A stretch of 64,000 nt of DNA from Nocardia arthritidis (GCF_011801145.1 NZ_CP046172.1:4030001-4094000), one strand, 5' to 3'; positions 36,920 through 45,358 are shown, counted from the first letter of the stretch. Notes: a model not told the origin generated them from the letters alone. Numbers and translations are program-made.

Positions 36920-37660
36920 ATGAGCCTTTCATCCCTTTCACTGCGATCACTGTCCGCCGCCGTCGCGCTGTCGGCCGTCGCGTTCTGTACCGTCACGGCG
37001 GCGCCCTTCGCCTTCGCCGCGCCGCAGTCCGCGTCCGCCGCCGACGAGGTGATCAGCCTGACCAACGCCGAACGCGCCAAGGCCGGATGCCCCGCGTTGA
37101 AGACGGAAAGTCATCTCACCCGCGCCGCCCAAGACCACACCGAGGATATGGCGGCCAACGGATACCTCGATCACAACTCGTCGAAGGGCGATCCGGGTGA
37201 CCGGATCAGCGCGGCGGGCTACCGCGCTCAGGGTTGGGCCGAGAACATCGCCGAAGGTCAGCGCAGCCCCGCCGAGGTGGTCGACGCGTGGATGAACAGC
37301 GCGGGGCATCGCGCCAACATCCTCAACTGCGACCTTCAGGACATCGGTGTCGGCTATGCCACGAGCGGCGACGGCACACCCTATTGGACCCAGGACTTCG
37401 GCACGCCCGCTGGGACGAGCCCGGGTCGGCCGGGTAACGGCAACAACCCTGGCAACGGCAACAAGCCTGGCAACGGCAATCCCAGCGACGGCGACAACCC
37501 CGGCGACGGATACCCCAGCGACGGTGACACTTATCCGGGCGGTGACAACGACTGGGGCAACTGGGATACCTCCGACACCGGCCAAATCCCTTGGGACCCA
37601 TGGCACAACGGCTACGACATGCCGTCCGAAGGCCAGATGGACGAATACTCGATGTACTGA
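36920..37660 (+). CDS. Secreted CAP/SCP-domain protein
   Basis: A 246-residue exported protein. ATG 36920 follows GAAGGAA. Signal peptide: LRSLSAAVALSAVAFCTVTAAPFAFA. The CAP fold (PR-1/YkwD type, residues about 40-160) shows VISLTNAERAKAGCPALK, HTEDMAANGYLDHNS, ENIAEG and WMNSAGHRANILN, with the histidine and glutamate residues of the cavity. Two cysteines could form a disulphide. A C-terminal tail of about 80 residues is low-complexity, with Gly-Asn-Pro repeats (NPGNGNKPGNGNPSDGD) then acidic Asp/Tyr. CAP proteins bind sterols, lipids or act in stress and virulence; role here unknown. Confidence 0.85.
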   Translation: MSLSSLSLRSLSAAVALSAVAFCTVTAAPFAFAAPQSASAADEVISLTNAERAKAGCPALKTESHLTRAAQDHTEDMAANGYLDHNSSKGDPGDRISAAGYRAQGWAENIAEGQRSPAEVVDAWMNSAGHRANILNCDLQDIGVGYATSGDGTPYWTQDFGTPAGTSPGRPGNGNNPGNGNKPGNGNPSDGDNPGDGYPSDGDTYPGGDNDWGNWDTSDTGQIPWDPWHNGYDMPSEGQMDEYSMY

Positions 37661-37720
37661 TCTGCTGGCGGGCCGTCACGGTACGACAGTTTCCGGCGCA
37701 CGGTTGGCGCCAGTGGGATA

Positions 37721-38143
37721 GTGGCAACCGTGACAACGGAATTCACGGTGCGTCCGGTCGGCTGGGTGGAATCGTCGCTCACCGACCGGGCGGCGGCGCC
37801 CAAGCAGGGTGACGAAGGCGCGCCGCCTGCGCGAATCAGATTGTGCGCGGACATCTTCGAGGCCGCGGCCGACCTGCGGCCCGGTGCGGAGGTGCTGGTG
37901 CTGACCTGGCTGCACCAGGCGGATCGCGATGTTCTGACGGTGCGTCCGCGCGGGGATATGTCGCGGCCACCGACCGGCGTCTTCGCCACCCGGTCCCCGG
38001 CGCGGCCGAATCCGATTGGGCTGCACCGGGTGACGATCACCGGCATCGACGGAATGTTCCTCTCGGTCGACGCGCTGGAGGCCGTCGACGGCACGCCCGT
38101 CATCGATCTGAAGCCCGTGCTCGTCGGGGCCGACGAGCGATGA
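37721..38143 (+). CDS. trmO: TrmO-type tRNA (t6A37)-methyltransferase, TsaA fold
   Basis: A 140-residue protein of the TsaA-like (UPF0066/VirR) family; TrmO uses SAM to methylate N6-threonylcarbamoyladenosine 37 of tRNA-Thr. Seen: TVRPVGWVESSLTD near the start, LTWLHQADRDVLTV, and the highly conserved PTGVFATRSPARPNPIGLHRV. GTG 37721 used; GTG 37730 is also in frame. Length matches short actinobacterial members, which lack the C-terminal extension of E. coli TrmO. Confidence 0.8.
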   Translation: MATVTTEFTVRPVGWVESSLTDRAAAPKQGDEGAPPARIRLCADIFEAAADLRPGAEVLVLTWLHQADRDVLTVRPRGDMSRPPTGVFATRSPARPNPIGLHRVTITGIDGMFLSVDALEAVDGTPVIDLKPVLVGADER

Positions 38144-38270
38144 TCACCACCGTCGTCATTTGCCAGTCGTTTTCGGGCAAGGGGCGGATCAGCGGGGTCG
38201 GTATCCGGCGATAGTCCTCGACCCCGATGTAGTCCGCGGCGTCGATCTCGGCCAGATGCATCGTGCGACG

Positions 38271-38816
38271 TCAGCGGTGGCCGAGCCCTGCCGTGAAAGC
38301 GGTGAACAGGTTGCGCCCGTATTGCCAGATGCCAAGGCCGCTGGCGGAATTGATGTGTCCGAGGCTGCCCGCGATGATGTGGTCGAGTCGCCACCCGGCC
38401 GCCAAGGCGGCGGTCGCGGCGGGCGCGCAGTAGGGATCGTCGATGCTCGAGACCACGACACCCGGAAACTTCAGTGGCGCGGTGGTGGTCGAAGCGAAAC
38501 TCCGTGCGGCCGTTGGGAAGTTCGGGCCCGCGCTGTCGGGAGGCGCGACGAGGGACGCGCCGATCACGCCCGCGGCGCCGGGGCGTCGGCGGATCAACCA
38601 TTCGGCGACCGCAAGGCAGCCGAGGCTGTGGGCCACCACCACCGTCTCCGGTGCTGCGACGGCGCGATCGAGGGCGTCGAGCCAGTCGTCGAGGTCGGGT
38701 TCGGTCCAGGACGACGGCGCGATACGCGTTGCCGCCGTACCCCATTCGGCTTGCCAGTGGCTCTGCCAGTGATCGGCGTCGGAGTCATCGATGCCGGGAA
38801 CGACCAGATAGTGCAC
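38271..38816 (-). CDS. RBBP9/YdeN-family serine hydrolase
   Basis: A 181-residue alpha/beta hydrolase of the RBBP9/YdeN type. GTG start at 38816. N-terminal strand HYLVVPGIDDSDADHWQSHW is diagnostic for the family. Nucleophile elbow AHSLGC (Ser in VVVAHSLGCLAVAEWL), acid in SSIDDPYC and the catalytic His in GSLGHINSASGLG. Divergent from an AsnC-type regulator 106 bases away, which may control it. Substrate unknown. Confidence 0.83.
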   Translation of the reverse strand: MHYLVVPGIDDSDADHWQSHWQAEWGTAATRIAPSSWTEPDLDDWLDALDRAVAAPETVVVAHSLGCLAVAEWLIRRRPGAAGVIGASLVAPPDSAGPNFPTAARSFASTTTAPLKFPGVVVSSIDDPYCAPAATAALAAGWRLDHIIAGSLGHINSASGLGIWQYGRNLFTAFTAGLGHR

Positions 38817-38922
38817 TATCGTTGCCTTTCATTCCCTGAAGCGGGATGGTGCGGATGTTTCGATGGACAACTGTGTGCGATCCATTCGCCGCTGTCACGG
38901 CAGGCCGATGAATGGAAAGCGG

Positions 38923-39378
38923 ATGACCACACGGACAACGGTTTCATTGGATCCCACCGACCGGGCGATCCTTCGGTTGTTGCAAACCGAGGCCCGCCTC
39001 GGCGTCACCGAGATCGGCCGCCGGGTCAATCTGTCCCAACCGGCGGTATCGGCGCGGATCAAACGCCTCGAACAATCGGGCGTCATCACCGGCTACCGTG
39101 CCGTGGTCGATCCGGTGGCGCTCGGCCTGAATCTGCATGCCGTCATCCGGTTGCGCACCACCCATGCCCACCTCGCCGCCGTCCTCGCGCATTTCGAGGA
39201 GGTCCCCGAGATCACCACCGTCTACCGGCTGACGGGGGAGGACTGTTTTTTGATCGATGTGTTCGCCGAAAGCTCCGAACGCATCGAACAGATCGTCGAC
39301 GCAATCGCCCGATTCGGTCCCGTCACAACATCTCTGGTCCTGCGAACCTACGAAACCAAACCCGTCGCACCCCGCTAG
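38923..39378 (+). CDS. Lrp/AsnC-family transcriptional regulator
   Basis: A 151-residue regulator; ATG 38923 (after GGAAAG) is preferred to 38908 and 38863. N-terminal helix-turn-helix: DPTDRAILRLLQTEARLGVTEIGRRVNLSQPAVSARIKRLEQSGVITGY. The RAM effector domain follows (LNLHAVIRLRTTH, VPEITTVYRLTGEDCFLIDVF). These proteins sense amino acids. It is divergent from the RBBP9-type hydrolase and followed by a strong terminator. Confidence 0.88.
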   Translation: MTTRTTVSLDPTDRAILRLLQTEARLGVTEIGRRVNLSQPAVSARIKRLEQSGVITGYRAVVDPVALGLNLHAVIRLRTTHAHLAAVLAHFEEVPEITTVYRLTGEDCFLIDVFAESSERIEQIVDAIARFGPVTTSLVLRTYETKPVAPR

Positions 39379-39384
39379 ATACGA

Positions 39385-39420
39385 AGCGGCCCCGGTAACC
39401 GAGAGGTCACCGGGGCCGCT
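39385..39420. terminator. Strong bidirectional hairpin terminator
   Basis: AGCGGCCCCGGT (39385-39396) pairs perfectly with ACCGGGGCCGCT (39409-39420) over a 12-base loop, followed by TTTC. It separates the convergent AsnC gene and the 28-residue peptide gene. Confidence 0.85.
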
Positions 39421-39448
39421 TTCAGGTCGCTCGACAGAGCACCCCGTA

Positions 39449-39535
39449 TCAGCCGGCGCTGATGCTGATCCCCGTGCCGACAACCTTGACAATTTCGATC
39501 GCCAGGTTGGCGAGCGCGGTGAGCAGTTCGAGCAT
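39449..39535 (-). CDS. 28-residue hydrophobic/amphipathic peptide
   Basis: A tiny gene starting at ATG 39535 with GGAG at the right distance upstream (GGAGTCACCTC before the ATG) and ending TGA-equivalent at 39449, just before the strong terminator. The product is MLELLTALANLAIEIVKVVG followed by TGISISAG: one amphipathic or membrane-spanning helix with few charges. Size and pattern recall small amphipathic peptides such as phenol-soluble modulins or corynebacterial PorA/PorH pore subunits, but no homology can be claimed. The longer in-frame frame to 39727 has no support. A proper ribosome site plus own terminator argue that it is real. Confidence 0.5.
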   Translation of the reverse strand: MLELLTALANLAIEIVKVVGTGISISAG

Positions 39536-39962
39536 GAGGTGACTCCAATCATTCGGTACTACATCGGACGCTAAAGCATCCGTGAAGTCTTTTTCGGGAA
39601 AATGAACGCGCGGCGGCCGAGCGGCTTCGAATACCGGACGTTTCGCCGAAACGGGCGACGAGCACGCCTTATAGCCTGGAAATAATTCTATGGAAAAACT
39701 CACGGTTTCAACGTAATTCGCCCACATCGGACATTTAGCGGGTTTCGATCATTTTGCCGCTTTCAAAATTTTTAATGAACTCGGCGCATTGGCAGAATAT
39801 GGCATTTCGTCCGATCGCGCGACCGAAGGGCCGATCCGGCCGGACGATGCAGTGCCGTGTGCGCGGGCTCCTCCGGTGATCGATGGAGGGCTTGCGGTCT
39901 CACTAGTCAGTGCTACTATCTACCGGTAGTCAATGGCACTAAGTAGTAACCGAGGGGTGATC
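39536..39962. promoter_or_regulatory. Intergenic region with candidate operator for the ABC exporter
   Basis: About 430 bases, lower GC in its middle (39690-39800), holding the divergent promoters of the small peptide and ABC genes. The palindrome CTACCGGTAG (39920-39929) lies inside a set of ACTA/TAGT repeats (39901-39946) just before the ABC start and is a likely TetR- or PadR-type operator. No regulator gene is adjacent. Confidence 0.4.
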
Positions 39963-40748
39963 ATGACGATGACAACACAGCAAAATCCGGCGATCCAGGT
40001 GCGAGGTCTGGAGAAGTCGTACAAGGACCTGCACGTGCTGCGCGGCGTCGATTTCGACGTGGCGCGGGGGGACATCTTCGCCCTGCTCGGCTCCAACGGG
40101 GCGGGCAAGACCACGGCCGTGCGAATCCTGTCCACGCTGCTGAAATCCGACGCGGGGACGGCGAGCGTCAACGGCTACGACGTGGCCGCGCAACCGGCCA
40201 GTGTGCGTGAATCCATCAGCCTCACCGGGCAATTCGCCGCCGTCGACGAAATCCTCAGCGGGCGGGAGAATCTCGTGCTCGTCGCGCATCTGCGGCGCGT
40301 CGCGAATCCGGGGGCGGTCGCCGACGACCTGCTCGCGCGTTTTTCGCTGACCGACGCGGCCACCCGCAAGGTGTCGACATATTCCGGCGGTATGCGCCGC
40401 CGCCTCGATATCGCGATGAGCCTCATCGGGAATCCGCCGGTCATATTCCTCGACGAGCCGACGACCGGACTCGACCCCCAGGCCCGTATCGAGGTCTGGG
40501 AGGCAGTGAAAGAACTTGCCGCACAAGGCACCACGGTGTTGCTCACCACGCAATACCTGGACGAGGCCGAACAACTCGCGGACCGGATCGCGATCCTGCA
40601 CGAGGGCCGGATCATCGTGAACGGCACCCTCGCCGAACTGAAGCAGCTGCTGCCACCGGCCAGGGTCGAATACATCGAGAAGCAACCAACTCTCGAAGAC
40701 GTCTTTCTTGCCCTCGTCGGCGCCGACACCACGAGTAAGGATCAGTAA
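39963..40748 (+). CDS. DrrA-like ABC transporter ATP-binding protein
   Basis: A 261-residue ATPase; ATG 39963 follows GAGGGG. Walker A SNGAGKTT, Q-loop in SLTGQFAAV, signature YSGGMRRRLDIAMSL, Walker B PVIFLDEPTTGLDP and H-loop region LTTQYLDEAEQLAD. The C-terminal extension ending EYIEKQPTLEDVFLALVG is typical of DrrA drug exporters. Its stop overlaps the permease start (TAATG), so they form one complex for drug or lipid export. Confidence 0.9.
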   Translation: MTMTTQQNPAIQVRGLEKSYKDLHVLRGVDFDVARGDIFALLGSNGAGKTTAVRILSTLLKSDAGTASVNGYDVAAQPASVRESISLTGQFAAVDEILSGRENLVLVAHLRRVANPGAVADDLLARFSLTDAATRKVSTYSGGMRRRLDIAMSLIGNPPVIFLDEPTTGLDPQARIEVWEAVKELAAQGTTVLLTTQYLDEAEQLADRIAILHEGRIIVNGTLAELKQLLPPARVEYIEKQPTLEDVFLALVGADTTSKDQ

Positions 40749-41509
40749 TGACAGCACGTTTTCTCGGCGACACCGGCTACCTGCTCGGCCGGTCGCTGCG
40801 CCATATCCTGCGCAGCCCCGACACCATCATTACGACCGCGATCACGCCGGTCGCGATGATGCTGCTGTTCGTCTACGTTTTCGGCGGCGCGATCAAGTCG
40901 GGGTCGGATAAGTATGTGAACTACCTATTGCCCGGCATTCTGCTCATCACCATTGCTTCGGGCATTTCCTACACCGCATACCGGCTCTTCCTGGATATGA
41001 AGAACGGCATCGTCGAACGATTCCAGTCCATGCCGATCGCCCGCTCGTCCATCCTGTGGGCGCATGTGCTGACGTCGTTGGTGTCCAATGCGATCTCCCT
41101 CGTCGTCGTCGTACTCGTCGCCCTGCTCATGGGTTTCCGCTCCGGCGCGGGCCTATTGGCCTGGTTCGCGATCGCCGGGATTCTGCTCCTGTTCACCCTG
41201 GCATTGACCTGGCTCGCCGTCATCCCCGGCCTCACCGCGAAAACCACCGACGGCGCGGGCGGATTCTCCTACCCGCTCATCTTCCTGCCGTTCATCAGCT
41301 CGGCATTCGTGCCGACCGACAGCATGCCCGGGCCGGTGCGCGCCTTCGCCGAACACCAGCCGGCCACCTCGATCGTCAACGCCATCCGGGATCTGTTCGC
41401 GGAGCAGCCGGTCGGCAACGACATCTGGGTCGCCCTCGGCTGGTGCGTCGGCATTCTTCTTGTCGCGTACTACTTCTCGATGGTCGTCTACCGCCGCAAG
41501 GTCTCCTGA
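40748..41509 (+). CDS. DrrB-like ABC-2 transporter permease
   Basis: A 253-residue membrane protein with six hydrophobic segments in the ABC-2 arrangement. Early motif IITTAITPVAMMLLFVYVFGGA, then VNYLLPGILLITIASGISYTAYRLFLDMKNGIVERFQSMPIAR, a hallmark of DrrB-type permeases, and FLPFISSAFVPTDSMPGPVRAFAEHQPATSIVNAIRDL. Pairs with the upstream ATPase. Likely exports a hydrophobic drug or lipid. Confidence 0.9.
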   Translation: MTARFLGDTGYLLGRSLRHILRSPDTIITTAITPVAMMLLFVYVFGGAIKSGSDKYVNYLLPGILLITIASGISYTAYRLFLDMKNGIVERFQSMPIARSSILWAHVLTSLVSNAISLVVVVLVALLMGFRSGAGLLAWFAIAGILLLFTLALTWLAVIPGLTAKTTDGAGGFSYPLIFLPFISSAFVPTDSMPGPVRAFAEHQPATSIVNAIRDLFAEQPVGNDIWVALGWCVGILLVAYYFSMVVYRRKVS

Positions 41510-41525
41510 CCGATCTCGCGTGAAT

Positions 41526-41547
41526 TCTCCTGGTCCACACCGGGAGA
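41526..41547. terminator. Convergent hairpin terminator
   Basis: TCTCCTGGT (41526-41534) pairs with ACCGGGAGA (41539-41547), one G-T wobble, loop CCAC. It lies exactly between the convergent permease gene and the secreted Ig-like protein gene. Confidence 0.65.
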
Positions 41548-41973
41548 TTACGGGAGTACGAGGCAGATAGGTCCGAGTTGGATGCCGGTACCGACGTTCA
41601 CCGATGCGGTGACAGGTGTTGCGCCGGGGTGGTTTTCCCGCACCCAGATGCGGTGCGCGCCTTTGGTCGTCGGCGTCCAGGTGACGGTCGCCTTGCCGTC
41701 CACATCGGTGGCCAGGTAGCTCGGCTTCAGCGTTTGGGTGGTGCGGTCGTTCGCGGTTTCGTCGACGAAGATCAGCGCGTCGTCCGGCGGGGCGCTCGCC
41801 GTGACCTGGTACGAGCAACCGGTGCCATAGGAACTGGAACTGCCGAAGCTGAGCCCGGGCGCGACGTCCACGCGGCTGATGTCGGCCTGTGCGGCGGGCG
41901 CCGCGAAGCCGATGGCGGTGATCAGCGCGCCGGATGCCAGCGCCGCCGCGGCGACCTTCTTCGAGTGGATCAA
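41548..41973 (-). CDS. Secreted small protein, probable Ig-like beta-sandwich
   Basis: A 141-residue exported protein. The start is TTG at 41973, after AGGGAGA. Signal peptide KKVAAAALASGALITAIGFA with cleavage near AQA. The mature domain of about 110 residues is beta-rich (CSYQVTASAPPDDALIFVDE, KATVTWTPTTKGAHRIWVRE, PVTASVNVGTGIQLGP), with two cysteines (CSYQ, PICLVLP) that may bridge. The strand pattern resembles bacterial Ig-like domains; function unknown. Such small secreted proteins are frequent in Nocardia. Confidence 0.7.
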   Translation of the reverse strand: MIHSKKVAAAALASGALITAIGFAAPAAQADISRVDVAPGLSFGSSSSYGTGCSYQVTASAPPDDALIFVDETANDRTTQTLKPSYLATDVDGKATVTWTPTTKGAHRIWVRENHPGATPVTASVNVGTGIQLGPICLVLP

Positions 41974-42106
41974 GGCGAATCTCCCTCTGTGTCAACAGGA
42001 TTCCCCTGCAAAGGGGTCGAAATCGAGAGTACACAGGCGGAGTGCTGCCACCCGACCCAAGTTTCGGGGGATGGTGCTTCTAAGCAAGGTCGCGTCGGTC
42101 GGCCAC

Positions 42107-42146
42107 CGAAATGCCCTCGAGTCATGTACTGCTCGAGGGCATTTCG
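42107..42146. terminator. Hairpin terminator after the M28 peptidase gene
   Basis: CGAAATGCCCTCGAG (42107-42121) pairs perfectly with CTCGAGGGCATTTCG (42132-42146) over a 10-base loop, 12 bases past the peptidase stop on the minus strand. Confidence 0.75.
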
Positions 42147-42158
42147 ATGGGCGATAGG

Positions 42159-43841
42159 TCAGCTGGTCGGGGCGGTCCTGCTGCCTGCCGTGGCGGGTGA
42201 ACTCGTCCTAGGCGCCGCTTCGGGGGCTGCCGGTGCGGCGGTCGGAAGCGGGTCGGCCATGGCCATATTGATCACCATGTTGCCGAAACCCCTTGACATG
42301 AACTCCATTACAGCGAAATCGTTATTGTCGAAGTTATCGCACCAGCGGAACGGGTTGTCCACGCAGCCGCCGTCGGTGCCGGGCACGTTGCCCTCGAAGT
42401 TGCCGGTGGTCCCGCCGAACAGGGCGACATCCGAATCCAGCTTGCAGCAGTCCTGTCCGGTGAGTACGCCACTGGCCGGGATGCCCGCCTGGTTGAAGGT
42501 GAAGGCATCGGTGCCCACCGGCGAGAACAGAATGTTCTTCTTGCCGATCGAGTCGAAGTATTTGATACCCAGATCCCGGGCGACCTGCGACGGTTTGTAC
42601 ACGTTCGGCGGGAACTGGGTGGAGACGGTACGGGTGAACAGGTCCACCCCGGCCGGGTCGAGCACGCCGACATCGTAATTGGGCGTCGCGGTCACGTCCG
42701 CGTCCAGGTCGTATCCGATCTTGGCCTTATCGGCCGCGCTGAGATTGTTGACGTAGTACGTCGAACCCAGCAGGCCGAGTTCCTCGCCGCCGAACCAGAT
42801 GAACCGTAACTTGTTGTGCGGCTTGGCCTTGTGCAGCAGTTGGGCGATGTTCAGGATCGTCGTCGAGCCGGAGGCGTTGTCGAGCATCCCGGCGCCGTAA
42901 ATGGCGTCCAGATGCGCGTCCACGACGACGGTGTGGTCCGGGTCGCCTTCCTTGGAGTCGGCGATCACGTTGTAATCATCGGCATTCGGATTCACCACCG
43001 CCTGCACGTCGATGGTCATCGTCGGTACCGCGGATCCGCCCGCGTTGACCTGGGTGAGCAGGTCGCTGCCCGTCGCGAACGAGGTGAACGCGACCGGGAT
43101 CTGCGGCACGATCCGGTTGCCGTTGGCGTCCACCAGGCTGCCGTTGACGACGCCGGTTCGCCCCGGATTCCCCTCGTTGAAGATGATCACTCCGGTGGCG
43201 CCCGCCGTTTGGGCGTTCTGCACCTTGACGCCGTAGGAGCAGCCGCCGCGCTGGATCAGCGCGATATGGCCCGCCGTGAAACCCGTGAAATCGGCGGCGG
43301 TGCAACCGCTGGTCGAGCTGGGCGCCGGGGTCGGCGGGATGACGATTCCGCCCGCGGCTTGCAGGGGCGCCGTGGCCGACCCTTGGGCCTGGCCGGGATT
43401 CCAGTCGGTGACGACGGTGTAATCATGTGGCGTAGGCGATGTTTCGCTGAATTTCGGCAGTCCCGTGAAAGCGAAGTAGAAGAACTTGTAGTTCTGGATC
43501 GTTACGTCATAACCGCTATGGCGCATGATTTCGGCTACGTAATCCGCCGACGCCTTGTAACCCGGTTCGCCGGAGTTGCGGGAGGGGTGGCCGTCGGGGC
43601 CCGGATTGGCATCGGCGATCGCTTGGAAAGCACGCATATGGTGCTCCAGATCCGCCGCCCGAATACAGGGCAGCAGCTTTTCCGCGGTGTCGTTCACGCG
43701 GTGAAAGCAGCCGGACCAGCTCGGGTCCTCGCCGTTCGCGGGCTCGGCGCCGGATGGCGCCGTGGCCATGGCGGCCGACAAGGCGGCTGCCGCCGAGAAG
43801 ATCATTAATCGGCGGAGCAGCCGTCGAGGACGTCGTGACAT
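42159..43841 (-). CDS. Secreted M28-family aminopeptidase with PA domain
   Basis: A 560-residue exported metallopeptidase. ATG 43841 follows GGGAG. Signal peptide RLLRRLMIFSAAAALSAAMATA. A PA (protease-associated) domain occupies about residues 150-280, with QRGGCSYGVKVQNAQTAGATGVIIFNEG. The M28 catalytic domain follows: VVVDAHLDAIYGAG gives the first zinc ligands (His, Asp), GMLDNASGS the bridging Asp, WFGGEELGLLGS the catalytic Glu-Glu pair and GYDLDAD a further ligand. Family members release N-terminal amino acids from peptides outside the cell. A C-terminal Ala/Pro tail ends the protein. All key residues are present. Confidence 0.88.
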   Translation of the reverse strand: MSRRPRRLLRRLMIFSAAAALSAAMATAPSGAEPANGEDPSWSGCFHRVNDTAEKLLPCIRAADLEHHMRAFQAIADANPGPDGHPSRNSGEPGYKASADYVAEIMRHSGYDVTIQNYKFFYFAFTGLPKFSETSPTPHDYTVVTDWNPGQAQGSATAPLQAAGGIVIPPTPAPSSTSGCTAADFTGFTAGHIALIQRGGCSYGVKVQNAQTAGATGVIIFNEGNPGRTGVVNGSLVDANGNRIVPQIPVAFTSFATGSDLLTQVNAGGSAVPTMTIDVQAVVNPNADDYNVIADSKEGDPDHTVVVDAHLDAIYGAGMLDNASGSTTILNIAQLLHKAKPHNKLRFIWFGGEELGLLGSTYYVNNLSAADKAKIGYDLDADVTATPNYDVGVLDPAGVDLFTRTVSTQFPPNVYKPSQVARDLGIKYFDSIGKKNILFSPVGTDAFTFNQAGIPASGVLTGQDCCKLDSDVALFGGTTGNFEGNVPGTDGGCVDNPFRWCDNFDNNDFAVMEFMSRGFGNMVINMAMADPLPTAAPAAPEAAPRTSSPATAGSRTAPTS

Positions 43842-43956
43842 TGGTTACGCTCCCATCAAAAACCTTGGAGCCGAATGAATTACGTATAGGGTGACATGCG
43901 CGCGTCAATACATGACTGGGGAAACTTCGCTCCCCAGAACACATTCCGGCGTCCGT

Positions 43957-44439
43957 TCAACGGGATTCGCGGTCGATCGCCTGTAGCCGCTGCCATTTGG
44001 CCATCGTTTGTTCGATTTCCTCGCGCAGGAATTCGAAAAACCGACGGGTCTCGTCCAGGCGGCGTCCGGCGGGGGAGTCGGGACCCAGGAGTGCCGCGCC
44101 TTGTTCGGCGTTTGTCTGCACCTGCGCCAGGATCGGATCGGATTGGCTGATGAAGTGGCTCCAGGTGTGCTCGTGGATCCGGCAGAAGTCGCGTCGGCTG
44201 CCGGGTTCGCGGCCGCGTTCGACCAGCCGCACCTGCACCAGATATTTGATCGCTCCGGAGATGGCCGACGCACCCACGCCGAGTTGGTCGGCGAGTTCGG
44301 CGGCCGACAGCTTGCCGGAGTCGTCGACCATCAACGCGGCGTATACGCGCGCGGCCATCCGTGGCGTACCGGATTCCACCATGATCTGTGCGAACCGTTC
44401 CCGAAAGGCAGCGATCGCACTCTGGTCCGCTCGCGTCAC
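43957..44439 (-). CDS. GbsR/MarR-family transcriptional regulator
   Basis: A 160-residue winged-helix protein. GTG 44439 follows GAAGGAGA. Sequence FAQIMVESGTPRMAARVYAALMVDDSGKLSAAELADQLGVGASAISGAIKYLVQVRLVERG is typical of the GbsR-like MarR subgroup. The C-terminal helices mediate dimerisation. Divergent from a methyltransferase gene; a perfect 25-base palindrome between them is the probable operator for both. Confidence 0.88.
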   Translation of the reverse strand: MTRADQSAIAAFRERFAQIMVESGTPRMAARVYAALMVDDSGKLSAAELADQLGVGASAISGAIKYLVQVRLVERGREPGSRRDFCRIHEHTWSHFISQSDPILAQVQTNAEQGAALLGPDSPAGRRLDETRRFFEFLREEIEQTMAKWQRLQAIDRESR

Positions 44440-44464
44440 CGAAGCAGTCTCCTTCTCGCATCAT

Positions 44465-44489
44465 ATGTTTCACGAAATTCGTGAAACAT
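44465..44489. promoter_or_regulatory. Perfect MarR-type operator palindrome
   Basis: Half sites ATGTTTCACGAA (44465-44476) and TTCGTGAAACAT (44478-44489) around a single A. It lies between the divergent MarR-type gene and the methyltransferase gene and includes the first two bases of the methyltransferase ATG. A TAGCAT element at 44493-44498 could be the -10 box of a leaderless transcript starting near GTG 44506. Confidence 0.75.
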
Positions 44490-45321
44490 GAGTAGCATAG
44501 CCGGTGTGCAAGCTACCGAACTCGACGGAGTGCAGCGGACCGCCAGCCCCGTCCTCAGGGCCAAAGCACTGGACAACCGGCTGCCGGACCCGATCCTCGC
44601 CGACACCTATGCCGAACAGACGATGCGCCGCCTCGACCCGGACTACGACAAACGCAGATTCGGCACCAGCCAGCTCGGCCTGGCCGCCGTGGTGCGCGCC
44701 AAAGCCCACGACGATTGGGCCCGAAGCTATCTCGCCGATCATCCCGACGCGGTGGTGCTGCACCTCGGTTGCGGTCTTGACGCCCGGGTGTACCGGCTCG
44801 ACCCGCCGGCCACCGTCGACTGGTACGACCTGGACTATCCAGCGATGATCGAACTGCGGCAACAATTCCTGCCGCCGCGCGAGCACTACACCCTGATCGG
44901 CTCCAGCGTCACCGACCTGACCTGGCTGGACCGTATCCCCCGCGGCAGGCCAGTGCTGATGATCGCCGAGGGACTGGTGCCCTACCTGACCGAGGCCGAC
45001 CTGCGGCGGCTGCTGACCGGTATCATCGATACCTTCCCCACCGGGCAAATACAGTTCGACACGGTGCCGGTCTGGGCGTGGCGAACCTCGAAATGGGATC
45101 CGACCCTGCGCAAATACCACACCCAATTCCATTGCGGCTTCGACGATCCCGCCGCGCTGGCCGATTGGCACCCGCGGCTCGAATTCGTCGACGAGGCGCC
45201 GATGAACGACTCACCGATCCTGATGGCCAAGGCCCCCGCGAACGCCCGCCGCATCTTCCACCTGCTGAACCTGCTGCCCGGTATGAAGCGGTCCTCCCGC
45301 ATCGTGCGGTTCCGGTTCTGA
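44488..45321 (+). CDS. SAM-dependent O-methyltransferase, leucine carboxyl methyltransferase (LCMT/TcmP) family
   Basis: A 277-residue methyltransferase. ATG 44488 is used, but no ribosome site exists and the operator overlaps this codon, so a leaderless start at GTG 44506 is possible. Family features: LDNRLPDPILADTYAEQTMRRLD near the start, the SAM motif VVLHLGCGLDARVYRLD, WYDLDYPAMIELR, and IAEGLVPYLTEADLRRLL. Members methylate carboxyl or hydroxyl groups of small polyketides or protein C-termini. Control by the divergent MarR protein suggests induction by its substrate, perhaps a toxic compound. Confidence 0.85.
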   Translation: MSSIAGVQATELDGVQRTASPVLRAKALDNRLPDPILADTYAEQTMRRLDPDYDKRRFGTSQLGLAAVVRAKAHDDWARSYLADHPDAVVLHLGCGLDARVYRLDPPATVDWYDLDYPAMIELRQQFLPPREHYTLIGSSVTDLTWLDRIPRGRPVLMIAEGLVPYLTEADLRRLLTGIIDTFPTGQIQFDTVPVWAWRTSKWDPTLRKYHTQFHCGFDDPAALADWHPRLEFVDEAPMNDSPILMAKAPANARRIFHLLNLLPGMKRSSRIVRFRF

Positions 45322-45331
45322 ATCCGACTGT

Positions 45332-45358
45332 CCGGTGGCGGTTTTCGCGCGCCACTGG
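45332..45358. terminator. Convergent hairpin terminator
   Basis: CCGGTGGCG (45332-45340) pairs with CGCCACTGG (45350-45358), one wobble. It lies between the convergent methyltransferase and lipoprotein genes. Confidence 0.6.
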
